From Roseburia sp. 1XD42-34 (lineage in GTDB: Bacteria > Bacillota > Bacilli > Bacillales > Amphibacillaceae): a stretch of DNA of 64,000 bases. A program made the position numbers and the translations under genes. The stretch spans positions 1-64,000 of the forward strand of contig NZ_QWLJ01000004.1 in the NCBI RefSeq assembly GCF_009917385.1, read 5' to 3'. This document shows, in pieces, positions 28,013 to 35,757 of the stretch. How positions within the stretch are numbered: the first letter of the stretch is position 1; each line of letters opens with the position of its first letter. Below the pieces are notes generated by a model. It made no database searches. It saw only the letters and a list, made by a program, of their open reading frames with translations, and was not told the DNA's origin.

Positions 28013-28375
28013 TTATTCTTGCGTCACACGAACACCTTGGATGAAAATATTAACAGAGTCTATGTCCAACCCTAGTGACTGGCTAAGCGTATATTTAACT
28101 TTAGATTGAACATTATGAGCAATCTCTGATATTTTTGTTCCATAGCTTACAATAATGTACATATCGATATGCAGATGATGCTGTTCTTGACGAACAATCA
28201 CGCCTTTTGAGAAATTTTCTTTACGTAAAATTTCTGCAATACCGTCTCTTATTTGACTTTTGGAAGCCATTCCAACAATACCGTAGCATTCTACTGCAGC
28301 ACCTCCGGCAATCGTTGCAATTACTTCATTTGTTATTGTTACCTGGCCATCGTTTGTATGCAGTTCAATGGACAT
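28013..28375 (-). CDS. yloU: Asp23/Gls24 family protein YloU
   Basis: The 120-residue Asp23 family protein belongs to a group of envelope-stress associated proteins in Firmicutes, of unclear biochemical role. Motifs are ITNEVIATIAGGAAVECYGIVGM (quoted in part, residues 14-36), LHIDMYIIVSYG and DIDSVNIFIQGVRV at the end. It sits before fakA, as in B. subtilis, with AAAGGAGGATTCAA before the ATG. Confidence 0.95.
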   Translation of the reverse strand: MSIELHTNDGQVTITNEVIATIAGGAAVECYGIVGMASKSQIRDGIAEILRKENFSKGVIVRQEQHHLHIDMYIIVSYGTKISEIAHNVQSKVKYTLSQSLGLDIDSVNIFIQGVRVTQE

Positions 28376-28829
28376 TTGAATCCTCCTTTTAGTACCTGCT
28401 CACATTCTAAAATCATTCTACTACATGCAGCTATAATTTAAAAGTCAAAGATTGAATGCAATTAAAAATTACCACTTCTAACAATGTACGATTTACGCTC
28501 ATCTGTCAAGCATTTTTTCTTTATACTTGATTTATCTTTTATCTTTTTCGACTCCATTTTTCAAAATATGCATTTACATTTTTTTGATTTCTAGTATACT
28601 TTTAAGCCGAGGAGATATCGGATCATTTATCTATCATGTGTAATGATAACATAGTGCATGACACATAGAATTTTTAAACGTTTTCCGATTGAAAATCGGC
28701 CCCTATCCTATTAGAGAGTAGGTAAGCATGAAAGAGCGAAGACCGGGGTAGTATCGCCACTTGGTGAGAGGAAACTGAAATGTGACTAAGCATGCATAGA
28801 CACCCCATTCTTAATCAAGTGTATTTTCC

Positions 28830-28990
28830 ATCAGTTAGAGTTTTCATCCATCCCCAACTGACTGTTAGTACCGTAATCGTATGACCTAAAGGCCGCTTAT
28901 AAAACAATGCATTTAGGTGCTATTATCACCACTTAGACTTGTTGCAGTACAGATCTTCTAATCGAAGACTTAAAATACCTTATGTAGGGA
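28830..28990 (+). repeat. R2 interspersed repeat, copy a
   Basis: This copy shares CATCCCCAACTGACTGTTAG, TAGTACCGTAAT, ACCTAAAGGCCGCTTA, ATTTAGGTGCTATTAT and CTTAGACTTGTTGCAGTA with the copies at 41.9, 48.6 (inverted) and 53.3 kb. The ACCTAAA / TTTAGGT pairing is perfect here. Confidence 0.85.
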
Positions 28991-29479
28991 TAAAAATAGG
29001 TGTAAAATATTTCTCGGTGCGGATATTAGGACTAATTTCTAGTCAAAAAAGAGCAGGCACTCTATCTTAAAATGTATGCTTAACGGGCAAGTACATTTTA
29101 AAAAAGGCCTTCTCATGGATTAATTTTAACAATATTTTCCGAATTAATAAAAAGTGATTTAAATCGATATGGAAGAACGTGTTCACTGTTTTATGTATGA
29201 AGTATTTGCGATCCAAATGGGAGAAGTGTTCTCATAGGTCAACAAGGTTATCAAAGAAAAGCAATAAGAACAAGGATGGACACTATAGATTGAAGAGCAA
29301 AAAACGGCTCCATTTACGTTTGGACCAGTTTGCTTTTAACATACCTTGACTATATTTTCTGCCAGGTTCTTGGTTTGTAGAACGTGATAGAAAATAGCAG
29401 GCTAGCAAACGATAACGCGGTAGTTATTAGCTCTCCCGTTAAATGGAAGTTTAGCGAGTGTTATAGTTGATATTGCCAA

Positions 29480-29611
29480 GCTAGCGGAGGAAAAACACCT
29501 ATGTGAAAGCGCAGTGGGATGACCCCGCAGGAAAAAAGCGAACTGCTTATTTCGAGGAGGCTGAGCGCAAGCCTAAGGAAAGCGTAGTGTTTTTCCGTAG
29601 CGGTCCCTAGC
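29480..29611. repeat. GC-rich inverted-repeat block
   Basis: GGAAAAACAC at 29489-29498 pairs exactly with GTGTTTTTCC at 29587-29596, with GCTAG/CTAGC outside it. Between them lie GTGGGATGACCCCGCAGG and CGAGGAGGCTGAGCGCAAGC. Base composition is much more GC-rich than the surroundings. The style matches hairpin repeats common in Bacillaceae intergenic DNA, with blocks such as GAGGAGGCTGAG and GGAAAGCG. It codes for nothing visible. Confidence 0.65.
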
Positions 29612-29746
29612 TACATTTCTCTTATGCATGTATAAAACAATCGTTGCGCTAAAAACCAGTAAAAGTGTACATAAATAGAGTGTTGGAACTATTGGTATTT
29701 TAACGATGTCGAGAAAAACTTGACACATACGAGGTAAAAACAACAA

Positions 29747-29775
29747 TTGCAAATGAATAAAAGTTATGGTAAATT
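29747..29775 (+). promoter_or_regulatory. Sigma-A type promoter for rpmB
   Basis: TTGCAA, a 17-base spacer and TAAATT lie about 50 bases before the rpmB ATG. A TTGACA at 29720-29725 has no matching -10 at a good distance. Confidence 0.55.
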
Positions 29776-29826
29776 ATATTAGTATGAGATTCAAGACAAG
29801 GAAATGAAAGTAATAGGAGGAATAGC

Positions 29827-30015
29827 ATGGCCAGAAAATGTGTTATTACTGGACGCCAGACTCGCACTGGAAACCAACGCTCTCACGCTTTAAATTCAAA
29901 CAAGCGCAAATGGAAAGCTAATGTACAAAGAGTACGCATTATGGTAGATGGTAAGCCTAAAAGAGTTTATGTTTCTGCACGCGCCCTAAAATCAGGAAAA
30001 GTGGAGCGCGTATAA
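29827..30015 (+). CDS. rpmB: 50S ribosomal protein L28
   Basis: The 62-residue basic ribosomal protein shows [20 protein letters not shown], then [20 protein letters not shown] and a [15 protein letters not shown] tail. The ribosome site GGAGGAA lies well placed. It is monocistronic on the plus strand, divergent from yloU and convergent with spoVM, as in B. subtilis, and is closed by a hairpin terminator. Confidence 0.97.
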   Translation: MARKCVITGRQTRTGNQRSHALNSNKRKWKANVQRVRIMVDGKPKRVYVSARALKSGKVERV

Positions 30016-30037
30016 TATACAGCTTCGCACATTAGTT

Positions 30038-30075
30038 ATAAATAAGCACCTTTTATCATAAGGGTGCTTATTTAT
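30038..30075 (+). terminator. Terminator of rpmB
   Basis: ATAAATAAGCACC pairs with GGGTGCTTATTTAT around a loop of about eleven bases, ending in a T-rich arm. It lies 22 bases after the rpmB stop and is symmetrical enough to act in both directions. Confidence 0.8.
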
Positions 30076-30153
30076 ATGGAAAGAGAAATGGCTTTAAAAG
30101 TATTTATGGATAGATGTCCCTGTTACACTCCGCTTTTTGAAAAGGTGGAGCAA

Positions 30154-30424
30154 GAACAAAGGCGCAGAGCGCCCGTTTAGCAACGCAGCGACTGGAACGA
30201 AGCAACTAAAGTTTTAGGAATCATGCCACTAAAACCAGGGGTATACCGACGCCTGAGCGGCAAGCCCGTATTTAGTCGGCCTTCCTCTTAGCTCCAACCA
30301 ATGATGACTTATCGCGTTTCGTGAAGTCGCCTAGTTGGTGGGATCATGCGCCGGATGTGGCTTATTCGGTTATCTTCATTATCTCCAAGCACCTCATTTT
30401 ATCGTTTCCTATACCATAAAAAAA
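30154..30424 (+). repeat. R1 interspersed repeat, copy D (full length)
   Basis: This complete copy opens with GAACAAAGGCGCAGAGCGCC, keeps CTAAAGTTTTAGGAATCATG, GCGGCAAGCCCG and CTCCAAGCACCTCATTTT, and ends in an A-run. The CTCCTG/CAGGAG stem is replaced by CCACTAAAACCAGG. It lies between the convergent rpmB and spoVM genes. Its 3' A-run is the U-tract of the spoVM terminator. Confidence 0.9.
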
Positions 30425-30446
30425 CAAGCCATGATCAGTTCATGGC
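30417..30446 (-). terminator. Terminator downstream of spoVM
   Basis: On the minus strand GCCATGA pairs with TCATGGC around a five-base loop, followed by TTG and a T-run. It lies 100 bases past the spoVM stop and abuts repeat R1 copy D. Confidence 0.75.
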
Positions 30447-30545
30447 CGCTTTTTAAAATGATTCATGAAAATGAAAATAAACGCTGCTTAGCTTTTAATA
30501 TAAGCTTCATAATAAAGCTGTTTTCAATTATTTTCCTTTAGCACG

Positions 30546-30629
30546 TTATTTCTCTTTCTTGAATGTACCAATAATTACCTTTACAAATCCGCCTATAAAC
30601 TTTGGGAGCTTAATCGTATAAAATTTCAT
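30546..30629 (-). CDS. spoVM: Stage V sporulation protein SpoVM
   Basis: SpoVM is a small amphipathic helix that binds the convex forespore membrane and anchors the SpoIVA coat basement layer. The 27-residue product begins MKFYTIKLPKFIGG, nearly identical to the B. subtilis peptide including Pro9, which is known to be needed for curvature sensing. It continues FVKVIIGTFKKEK. The C-terminal half differs from B. subtilis by conservative changes and one extra lysine. GAGGAGGGCGAACTC precedes the ATG. Its place between thiN and rpmB is the conserved one. It shows that this is an endospore-forming lineage. Confidence 0.93.
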   Translation of the reverse strand: MKFYTIKLPKFIGGFVKVIIGTFKKEK

Positions 30630-30670
30630 GAGTTCGCCCTCCTCTTTTGCAAACAAAACTAACTAGAAAT

Positions 30671-31312
30671 CTAATCACGACTCTTTATTAATAATAATAT
30701 GCCTTCTTTGTACGAAAAAGTACCACTATTTCTATTTAGCTTGTTTGAAATACATAATGTAGAACCCCATGAAATATTTGCGTTTGATAACGGATAATAA
30801 AAATCAGTCAATGTAATCCCTAACACCTGCTTGGAAAAAGGCACAAACGATATAGTTGGATAATTGGCGTCATATTCAACTGTATACTCTCCAGGAAAAG
30901 TTAATTCCAAATAATTCGATTGATCAATAATAATCCCCCGAATCCCTTTCGATAAAATCGTGTAAAGCAACTGTACATTTACGAGCTCGTGATCTATGCG
31001 CCCACCCGTAACACCAAATAAGTAGATCGTCGTCGGATGAAGCTCGTAGGCTTTATTTAAAGCAAGCTCTAAATCGGTCTCATCTTTTTCAGAAGGATAC
31101 ACTTGAACATTTGTTGCTGTATCATGAATAACCGTTTTCTCAGCTTCACTCGTCGAATCAAAATCACCAACTGCATATTCGATGGGCAAATCATGCTTTA
31201 CTAAGAACCATGCACCACGGTCCGCTCCAATCCAATAATCGATAACTTCACGGTAAGCTGTCAAATCGGGGTGGTTTTCCGGTGCATTTCCTATAATAGC
31301 TACTGTTGTCAC
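30671..31312 (-). CDS. thiN: Thiamine pyrophosphokinase ThiN
   Basis: This enzyme converts thiamine plus ATP to thiamine diphosphate. The 213-residue protein shows GADRGAWFLVKHDLPIEYAV, GDFDST, the active-site stretch SEKDETDLELAL and LFGVTGGRIDHELVNVQLL, followed by the C-terminal beta domain. Translation starts at a GTG immediately after the rpe stop (TAAGTG), with GAGGAG nine bases upstream. It belongs to the prpC-prkC-rsgA-rpe-thiN chain. Confidence 0.94.
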   Translation of the reverse strand: MTTVAIIGNAPENHPDLTAYREVIDYWIGADRGAWFLVKHDLPIEYAVGDFDSTSEAEKTVIHDTATNVQVYPSEKDETDLELALNKAYELHPTTIYLFGVTGGRIDHELVNVQLLYTILSKGIRGIIIDQSNYLELTFPGEYTVEYDANYPTISFVPFSKQVLGITLTDFYYPLSNANISWGSTLCISNKLNRNSGTFSYKEGILLLIKSRD

Positions 31313-31975
31313 TTATTTTGACTCCTCTACAGCATATAAGATGTCTTTCATTGCCTGCTCCCGATCTTCTTTTGCAAAGACAGCACTTCCTGCCACGAGA
31401 ACATCCGCACCAGCATCTGTACATAATTTAGCTGTTTTGGAGTTAATCCCTCCATCGACTTCAATTTCAAATGAAAAACCGAAGTCCTGACGCCATTTAT
31501 TTACTAATTTTATTTTTCCTAAGGTACTTTCAATAAACGATTGACCTCCAAATCCTGGATTAACCGTCATGATTAAAACCATATCGATATCCGGTAAAAT
31601 AGGGAGTAACGTTTCTGCAGGGGTAGCAGGGTTAATAACTACTCCTGCTTTCATTTCCTGCTCCTTAATCGACTGTATCGTACGGTGTAGGTGCGGACAA
31701 ACTTCCTGATGAACCGTGATAATATCTGCTCCTGCCTGAGCAAACGATGCTATATAGTGATCCGGATTCTCGATCATAAGATGTACATCCAAAGGAAGCT
31801 TTGTCGTAGGTCGAATCGCTTCAACGATAGGAGGTCCTAAAGTGATATTTGGCACAAAATGCCCATCCATTACATCAACGTGAATATAGTCTGCCCCATA
31901 GCGATCTACTTCCTGAATTTCTTCTCCCAAACGAGAAAAATCTGCTGCTAAAATTGATGGCGCTAATTTTGTCAT
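31313..31975 (-). CDS. rpe: Ribulose-phosphate 3-epimerase
   Basis: This pentose-phosphate enzyme interconverts ribulose 5-phosphate and xylulose 5-phosphate. The 220-residue TIM barrel shows SILAADFSRLGEEI, VDVMDGHFVPNITLGP, HLMIENPDHYI, VLIMTVNPGFGGQSFI and EVDGGINSKTA, including the metal-binding His/Asp residues. It starts one base after rsgA ends and is followed directly by thiN. Confidence 0.96.
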   Translation of the reverse strand: MTKLAPSILAADFSRLGEEIQEVDRYGADYIHVDVMDGHFVPNITLGPPIVEAIRPTTKLPLDVHLMIENPDHYIASFAQAGADIITVHQEVCPHLHRTIQSIKEQEMKAGVVINPATPAETLLPILPDIDMVLIMTVNPGFGGQSFIESTLGKIKLVNKWRQDFGFSFEIEVDGGINSKTAKLCTDAGADVLVAGSAVFAKEDREQAMKDILYAVEESK

Positions 31976-31976
31976 A

Positions 31977-32855
31977 TTAATACCTCGGCTTTCTCAGTTT
32001 AATTTCTTCATAAAAACGTACATAATGTTCATAACGGTAATCAGCTATCTCTCCATTTTCTACTGCTTGCTTAATAGCACATTTAGGCTCTTTTATGTGC
32101 GTGCATCCACGAAATTTACAATTCGCTGTTCGTTGCTTTATTTCTGGAAAACAATCGGTAAGTTCGGATACAGTGAGATCTTGAAATTCCAAAGAACTAA
32201 AACCAGGTGTATCCGCAACAAGACCTCCAAACATAGGAAGTAATTCTACGTGTCTGGTTGTGTGCCTTCCCCGCCCAAGACTAGTGGATATTTCTCCTGT
32301 TTTTAAAGCAAGCGTTGGATCAATAGCATTTAACAGTGTGGTTTTCCCTACCCCTGATTGCCCAGCGATCACGGTAATTTTATCTTTTAAATACCGTTTT
32401 AATATGGATAAATGATCTCTATGCTTCACTGATAATAACTCTACATCATAGCCAATTTTTTGATAGTCTTGTTGATAGCTTTCAAATCGAACCCTATCCT
32501 GTTCAGCTATGTCCATTTTTGTAAAAAAGATAACCGGCTGGATCAACTTGGATTCTACTAAGACGAGAAAACGATCAAGCAGTGTCGTATTAAAAGCAGG
32601 CTCCACTGCAGAAGTTACAATGATTGCTTGATCAATATTTGCAATTGGTGGTCGAACTAATTCGTTTTCTCTTTCATGAATTTCCAAAATGTAGCCTTCT
32701 TTTTCACCACTAACGTCAAAGGTAACCATATCCCCAACTAGAGGAGTAATGTTTTTTTTACGAAATACTCCTCTTCCTTTACATTGGTAAATTTCTCCAT
32801 TAGATGCAACATAGTAAAAGCCACTTAATGCTTTAATAATTCTCCCTTTTGCCAT
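31977..32855 (-). CDS. rsgA: Ribosome small subunit GTPase RsgA
   Basis: RsgA is a checkpoint GTPase in 30S maturation. The 292-residue protein has an N-terminal OB fold, then permuted GTPase motifs: FFTKMDIAEQD (G4, near 118) before AGQSGVGKTTLLNAI (P-loop, near 163) and DTPGFSSLEF (G3). The C-terminal zinc site uses CFPEIKQRTANCKFRGCTH with a further Cys in EPKCAIK. It abuts prkC upstream and rpe downstream. Confidence 0.96.
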   Translation of the reverse strand: MAKGRIIKALSGFYYVASNGEIYQCKGRGVFRKKNITPLVGDMVTFDVSGEKEGYILEIHERENELVRPPIANIDQAIIVTSAVEPAFNTTLLDRFLVLVESKLIQPVIFFTKMDIAEQDRVRFESYQQDYQKIGYDVELLSVKHRDHLSILKRYLKDKITVIAGQSGVGKTTLLNAIDPTLALKTGEISTSLGRGRHTTRHVELLPMFGGLVADTPGFSSLEFQDLTVSELTDCFPEIKQRTANCKFRGCTHIKEPKCAIKQAVENGEIADYRYEHYVRFYEEIKLRKPRY

Positions 32856-34874
32856 CTATTCACCATCCTCATAAGCTACTACCTTATTCGATATTACTTC
32901 CTCATCACGTTTAATAATATATTCTGCCTCACTGTCAGGAGCAATAGTAAGTGAAAAAGTGACCTCGGTATCTTCTGTAATTTTTTCCTCCATATAAACC
33001 TCAGATAAATCATTATTCATATCTTGTATATATACTTTTACTGTTTGTTCTGGGAGCGCTTCTTCTTCATCTGCTTGCTTATTTGGTTTATACGGAACCG
33101 TATAAGCCACTTCATGTGTTACAGGAGGCTTTTCTTTTGGTCCAGAAGATATAACGACAGTTACGGTAGCACCTTCTTGAAGTTCTGTATTTGATTCTGG
33201 ATCTTGCCGAATGACTTCTCCTTCAGGCGTTGTATCTGAATGCTCCGTAGTCTTGTCCATCTTCAAACCATTACTATTTAAGTATTCTTCAGCTTCAGAC
33301 TCTGTCATACCTTTTAAGTTATTTAAATTAACTGTCTTTGGACCACTGCTGACGCGAAAAATTACTTTTGTCTCACTAGGGACGACTTCAGTATCCGGAC
33401 TTGGCTGAATCTGTTCAATAATTTCTCCAATAGGCTTATCTGAATTTACTTCATATGGATCTAAGACTTCATATCCATCTTCTTTTAATAGGCGTTCGAC
33501 TTGCGAAAAATCTTTTCCTACATAGTCACCAAAAGTAGCAGTCTCTTTCCCTTTACTAACCTTTAATTTAATCGTAGCCCCTTCTTTAACCGTACTGCCA
33601 GCATTCGGATTTGTTTCCACTACATAGCCTTCTTCCACATCATCAGAAAAAACCTCTTCCTGCTTGACTACTAGGTTCATTTTTTCTAGCTTCGTTATCG
33701 CTTCGCTATCTCTCATCTTTGTAACATCAGGAACAGTAACATCTTTTGGCTGAAATAAGTCGGTAAAAAAGAATACTCCAAGAAACCCAGCTATAAGTAG
33801 GAGCAGCAGACCTAAAATGATGATTCTTTTTTTCTTTTTGCCTTTGTTCTTTTTCGGGCGTTGTTTTTTTGCTTTTTTAACAGATGGTTGTTCATCCTTT
33901 TTTCTTTCTGGGGCTTTAAAAGATTTGGTCGTACTGGAAGTATGAACAATTGTTTCATCATTAGCAGAAATGTTTGCTCCATCCGTAATGATTGGGATTG
34001 CTTTTGTTTCATCTCCATCTTCCGCTGGGACCATAAATACCGCTTCATTTTGTTTACTTGGATCAAGTGCAGTTTCTAATGCATTTTGCATTTCGTCAAC
34101 CGTTTCATAACGATGAAATGGGTCTTTAGCTGTTGCCTTTAAGACGATATTTTCCACGCTTTGTGGGATATTTGAATTGAATTCTCGTACAGAAGGAGTA
34201 TTATTTTGTAAATGTTTTAAAGCAATGGATACAGCAGATTGACCAGAAAAAGGAAGCTGCCCAGTTAATAACTCATATAAAACAATACCAAGAGAGTAAA
34301 TATCTGATTTTTTTGTAGCCATCCCTCCCCTTGCTTGCTCTGGGGACAAATAGTGAACAGATCCTAGGATTGAATTCGTTTGTGTTAACGACGTTGCGCT
34401 TAAAGCGACAGCAATACCAAAGTCCGTTACCTTAGCTTGCCCATTTGTATCTACAAGAATATTTTGTGGTTTTATATCACGGTGTACGATATCGTTCGCA
34501 TGGGCATGTGCAATCGCTCCCGTGATTTGCTGCATGATTTCTAATGCTTCCGCAACGTCAAGGGGGCCTTTGTTCTGTATGTATTCTTTTAAAGTCATGC
34601 CTTTTACATATTCCATGATCATATAAAGTAAATGATCCTCTTCACCTACATCATAAATGTTAACGATATTTGGATGATTTAAACTGGTAGCGGCGTGTGC
34701 TTCACGATCAAAACGTGCAATAAATTCCTGGTCATTTGCGTACTCTAAACGTAAACTTTTAAGGGCTACATCTCTTTCTAAGATCGTATCTCTGGCTAAA
34801 TACACATTTGCCATCCCACCACCGCCAATAGTTTCCTTAATCAGATAGCGGTCATTAATCAGATGCCCTTTCAT
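32856..34874 (-). CDS. prkC: PASTA-domain Ser/Thr protein kinase PrkC
   Basis: This membrane kinase senses muropeptides and controls cell-wall homeostasis, spore germination and translation factors. The cytoplasmic kinase domain (residues 1-270) shows TIGGGGMANVYLA, VALK (Lys39), HRDIKPQN and DFGIA. A lysine-rich juxtamembrane stretch precedes one transmembrane helix (about 350-374), and three PASTA repeats follow, near 378-580, with typical VPDVTKMRDSEAITKLEKMN and GATVTVVISSGP endings. A further beta-rich extracellular tail reaches residue 672. The ATG overlaps the prpC stop (TGATG), so kinase and phosphatase are coupled. Confidence 0.96.
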   Translation of the reverse strand: MKGHLINDRYLIKETIGGGGMANVYLARDTILERDVALKSLRLEYANDQEFIARFDREAHAATSLNHPNIVNIYDVGEEDHLLYMIMEYVKGMTLKEYIQNKGPLDVAEALEIMQQITGAIAHAHANDIVHRDIKPQNILVDTNGQAKVTDFGIAVALSATSLTQTNSILGSVHYLSPEQARGGMATKKSDIYSLGIVLYELLTGQLPFSGQSAVSIALKHLQNNTPSVREFNSNIPQSVENIVLKATAKDPFHRYETVDEMQNALETALDPSKQNEAVFMVPAEDGDETKAIPIITDGANISANDETIVHTSSTTKSFKAPERKKDEQPSVKKAKKQRPKKNKGKKKKRIIILGLLLLLIAGFLGVFFFTDLFQPKDVTVPDVTKMRDSEAITKLEKMNLVVKQEEVFSDDVEEGYVVETNPNAGSTVKEGATIKLKVSKGKETATFGDYVGKDFSQVERLLKEDGYEVLDPYEVNSDKPIGEIIEQIQPSPDTEVVPSETKVIFRVSSGPKTVNLNNLKGMTESEAEEYLNSNGLKMDKTTEHSDTTPEGEVIRQDPESNTELQEGATVTVVISSGPKEKPPVTHEVAYTVPYKPNKQADEEEALPEQTVKVYIQDMNNDLSEVYMEEKITEDTEVTFSLTIAPDSEAEYIIKRDEEVISNKVVAYEDGE

Positions 34875-35635
34875 CACAATGGTTCACCTGCTCTCTCTTC
34901 AGGTTTGTCATGTTGTATTAATACAAGCGAAATATTATCCTCACCGCCGCGCTCATTTGCTAATTGGACCATTTTTTTCCCAGCTTGGTAAAGATCACTA
35001 TCTGAACAAACCATTGTATAAATTTCTTCATCTGACATTTTGTCGGTCAAACCGTCTGTACATAGTAACAACAAATCATTCTGCTCAAGACTTAAAGTAC
35101 GAACATCACAACTTACGGTTTCTTCTGTACCTAAAGCTTTTAAGACAACATTTTTTCGCGGATGGTAAGTCGCTTCTTCTTTAGAGATTTGTCCTGATTG
35201 AATAAGGGCATTTACGAAAGAATGATCTTCCGTTATTTGTTTCATCGTCTCATCTGTGATCATATATGCCCGACTATCACCGATATGGGCAATTGTCAAT
35301 GTTTCATCAAGGATGATAGCAATAACGATCGTTGTTCCCATTCCGTAACATGCTTCATGTTCATGGGCATACTGAAAGATGGCTGTGTTCGCTTCAAGCA
35401 CAGCAGCTTGCACCCATGTTTCAGCAACATCAGGCGAGGAGACCTGCTCCGTTTGCTCCCACTTCTCCTGAAGCAGCCTAGTAGCCATTTGACTGGCTAC
35501 ATCACCAGCCTGATGCCCACCCATTCCATCAGCAATAATAGCTAAAACTTGGCCTCCCAAATTATAAAACACGCCACCAGAGTCCTCATTATGACTGCGA
35601 ACTTGCCCACGATCTGTTAGAAAATGAGCCTTCAT
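34874..35635 (-). CDS. prpC: PP2C-type protein phosphatase PrpC
   Basis: This metal-dependent Ser/Thr phosphatase reverses PrkC phosphorylation. The 253-residue protein carries the PP2C motifs RSHNEDSGGVF, ADGMGGHQAGDVAS, IGDSRAYM, and LLCTDGLTDKMSDEEI, and ends with GGEDNISLVLI. The invariant aspartates are present. It lies directly upstream of prkC. In B. subtilis rlmN precedes it; here only about 120 bases separate it from rsmB. Confidence 0.96.
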   Translation of the reverse strand: MKAHFLTDRGQVRSHNEDSGGVFYNLGGQVLAIIADGMGGHQAGDVASQMATRLLQEKWEQTEQVSSPDVAETWVQAAVLEANTAIFQYAHEHEACYGMGTTIVIAIILDETLTIAHIGDSRAYMITDETMKQITEDHSFVNALIQSGQISKEEATYHPRKNVVLKALGTEETVSCDVRTLSLEQNDLLLLCTDGLTDKMSDEEIYTMVCSDSDLYQAGKKMVQLANERGGEDNISLVLIQHDKPEERAGEPL

Positions 35636-35757
35636 TGTTTCACTCCTTTATCCTTTGAGTTTAAAACCGTGTTACTGACCATGAAAAATCATTCACCCGT
35701 TTCGCGGTTATTTATCAGTTACAGTATTACACAATATGTGCAAGAAAAGAAGTAGTT

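Larger units (their letters stand above)
28376..29746. other. Large gene-free, repeat-rich gap between yloU and rpmB
   Basis: No supported gene was found in about 1.4 kb. It holds: a CCGATT/AATCGG hairpin followed by a GC-richer conserved-looking block (28684-28805); repeat R2 copy a; a hairpin at 29353-29396 (TATTTTCT / AGAAAATA, inner GTTCT / AGAAC); and a GC-rich inverted-repeat block at 29480-29611. A Lys-rich open stretch of about 55 codons at 29160-29347 has no start or ribosome site. Confidence 0.6.

Noticed and set aside
29160..29347. Possible decayed gene (Lys/Arg-rich open stretch of about 55 codons)
   Set aside because: It has no start codon with a ribosome site and no recognisable family; kept only as a note in the gap description.
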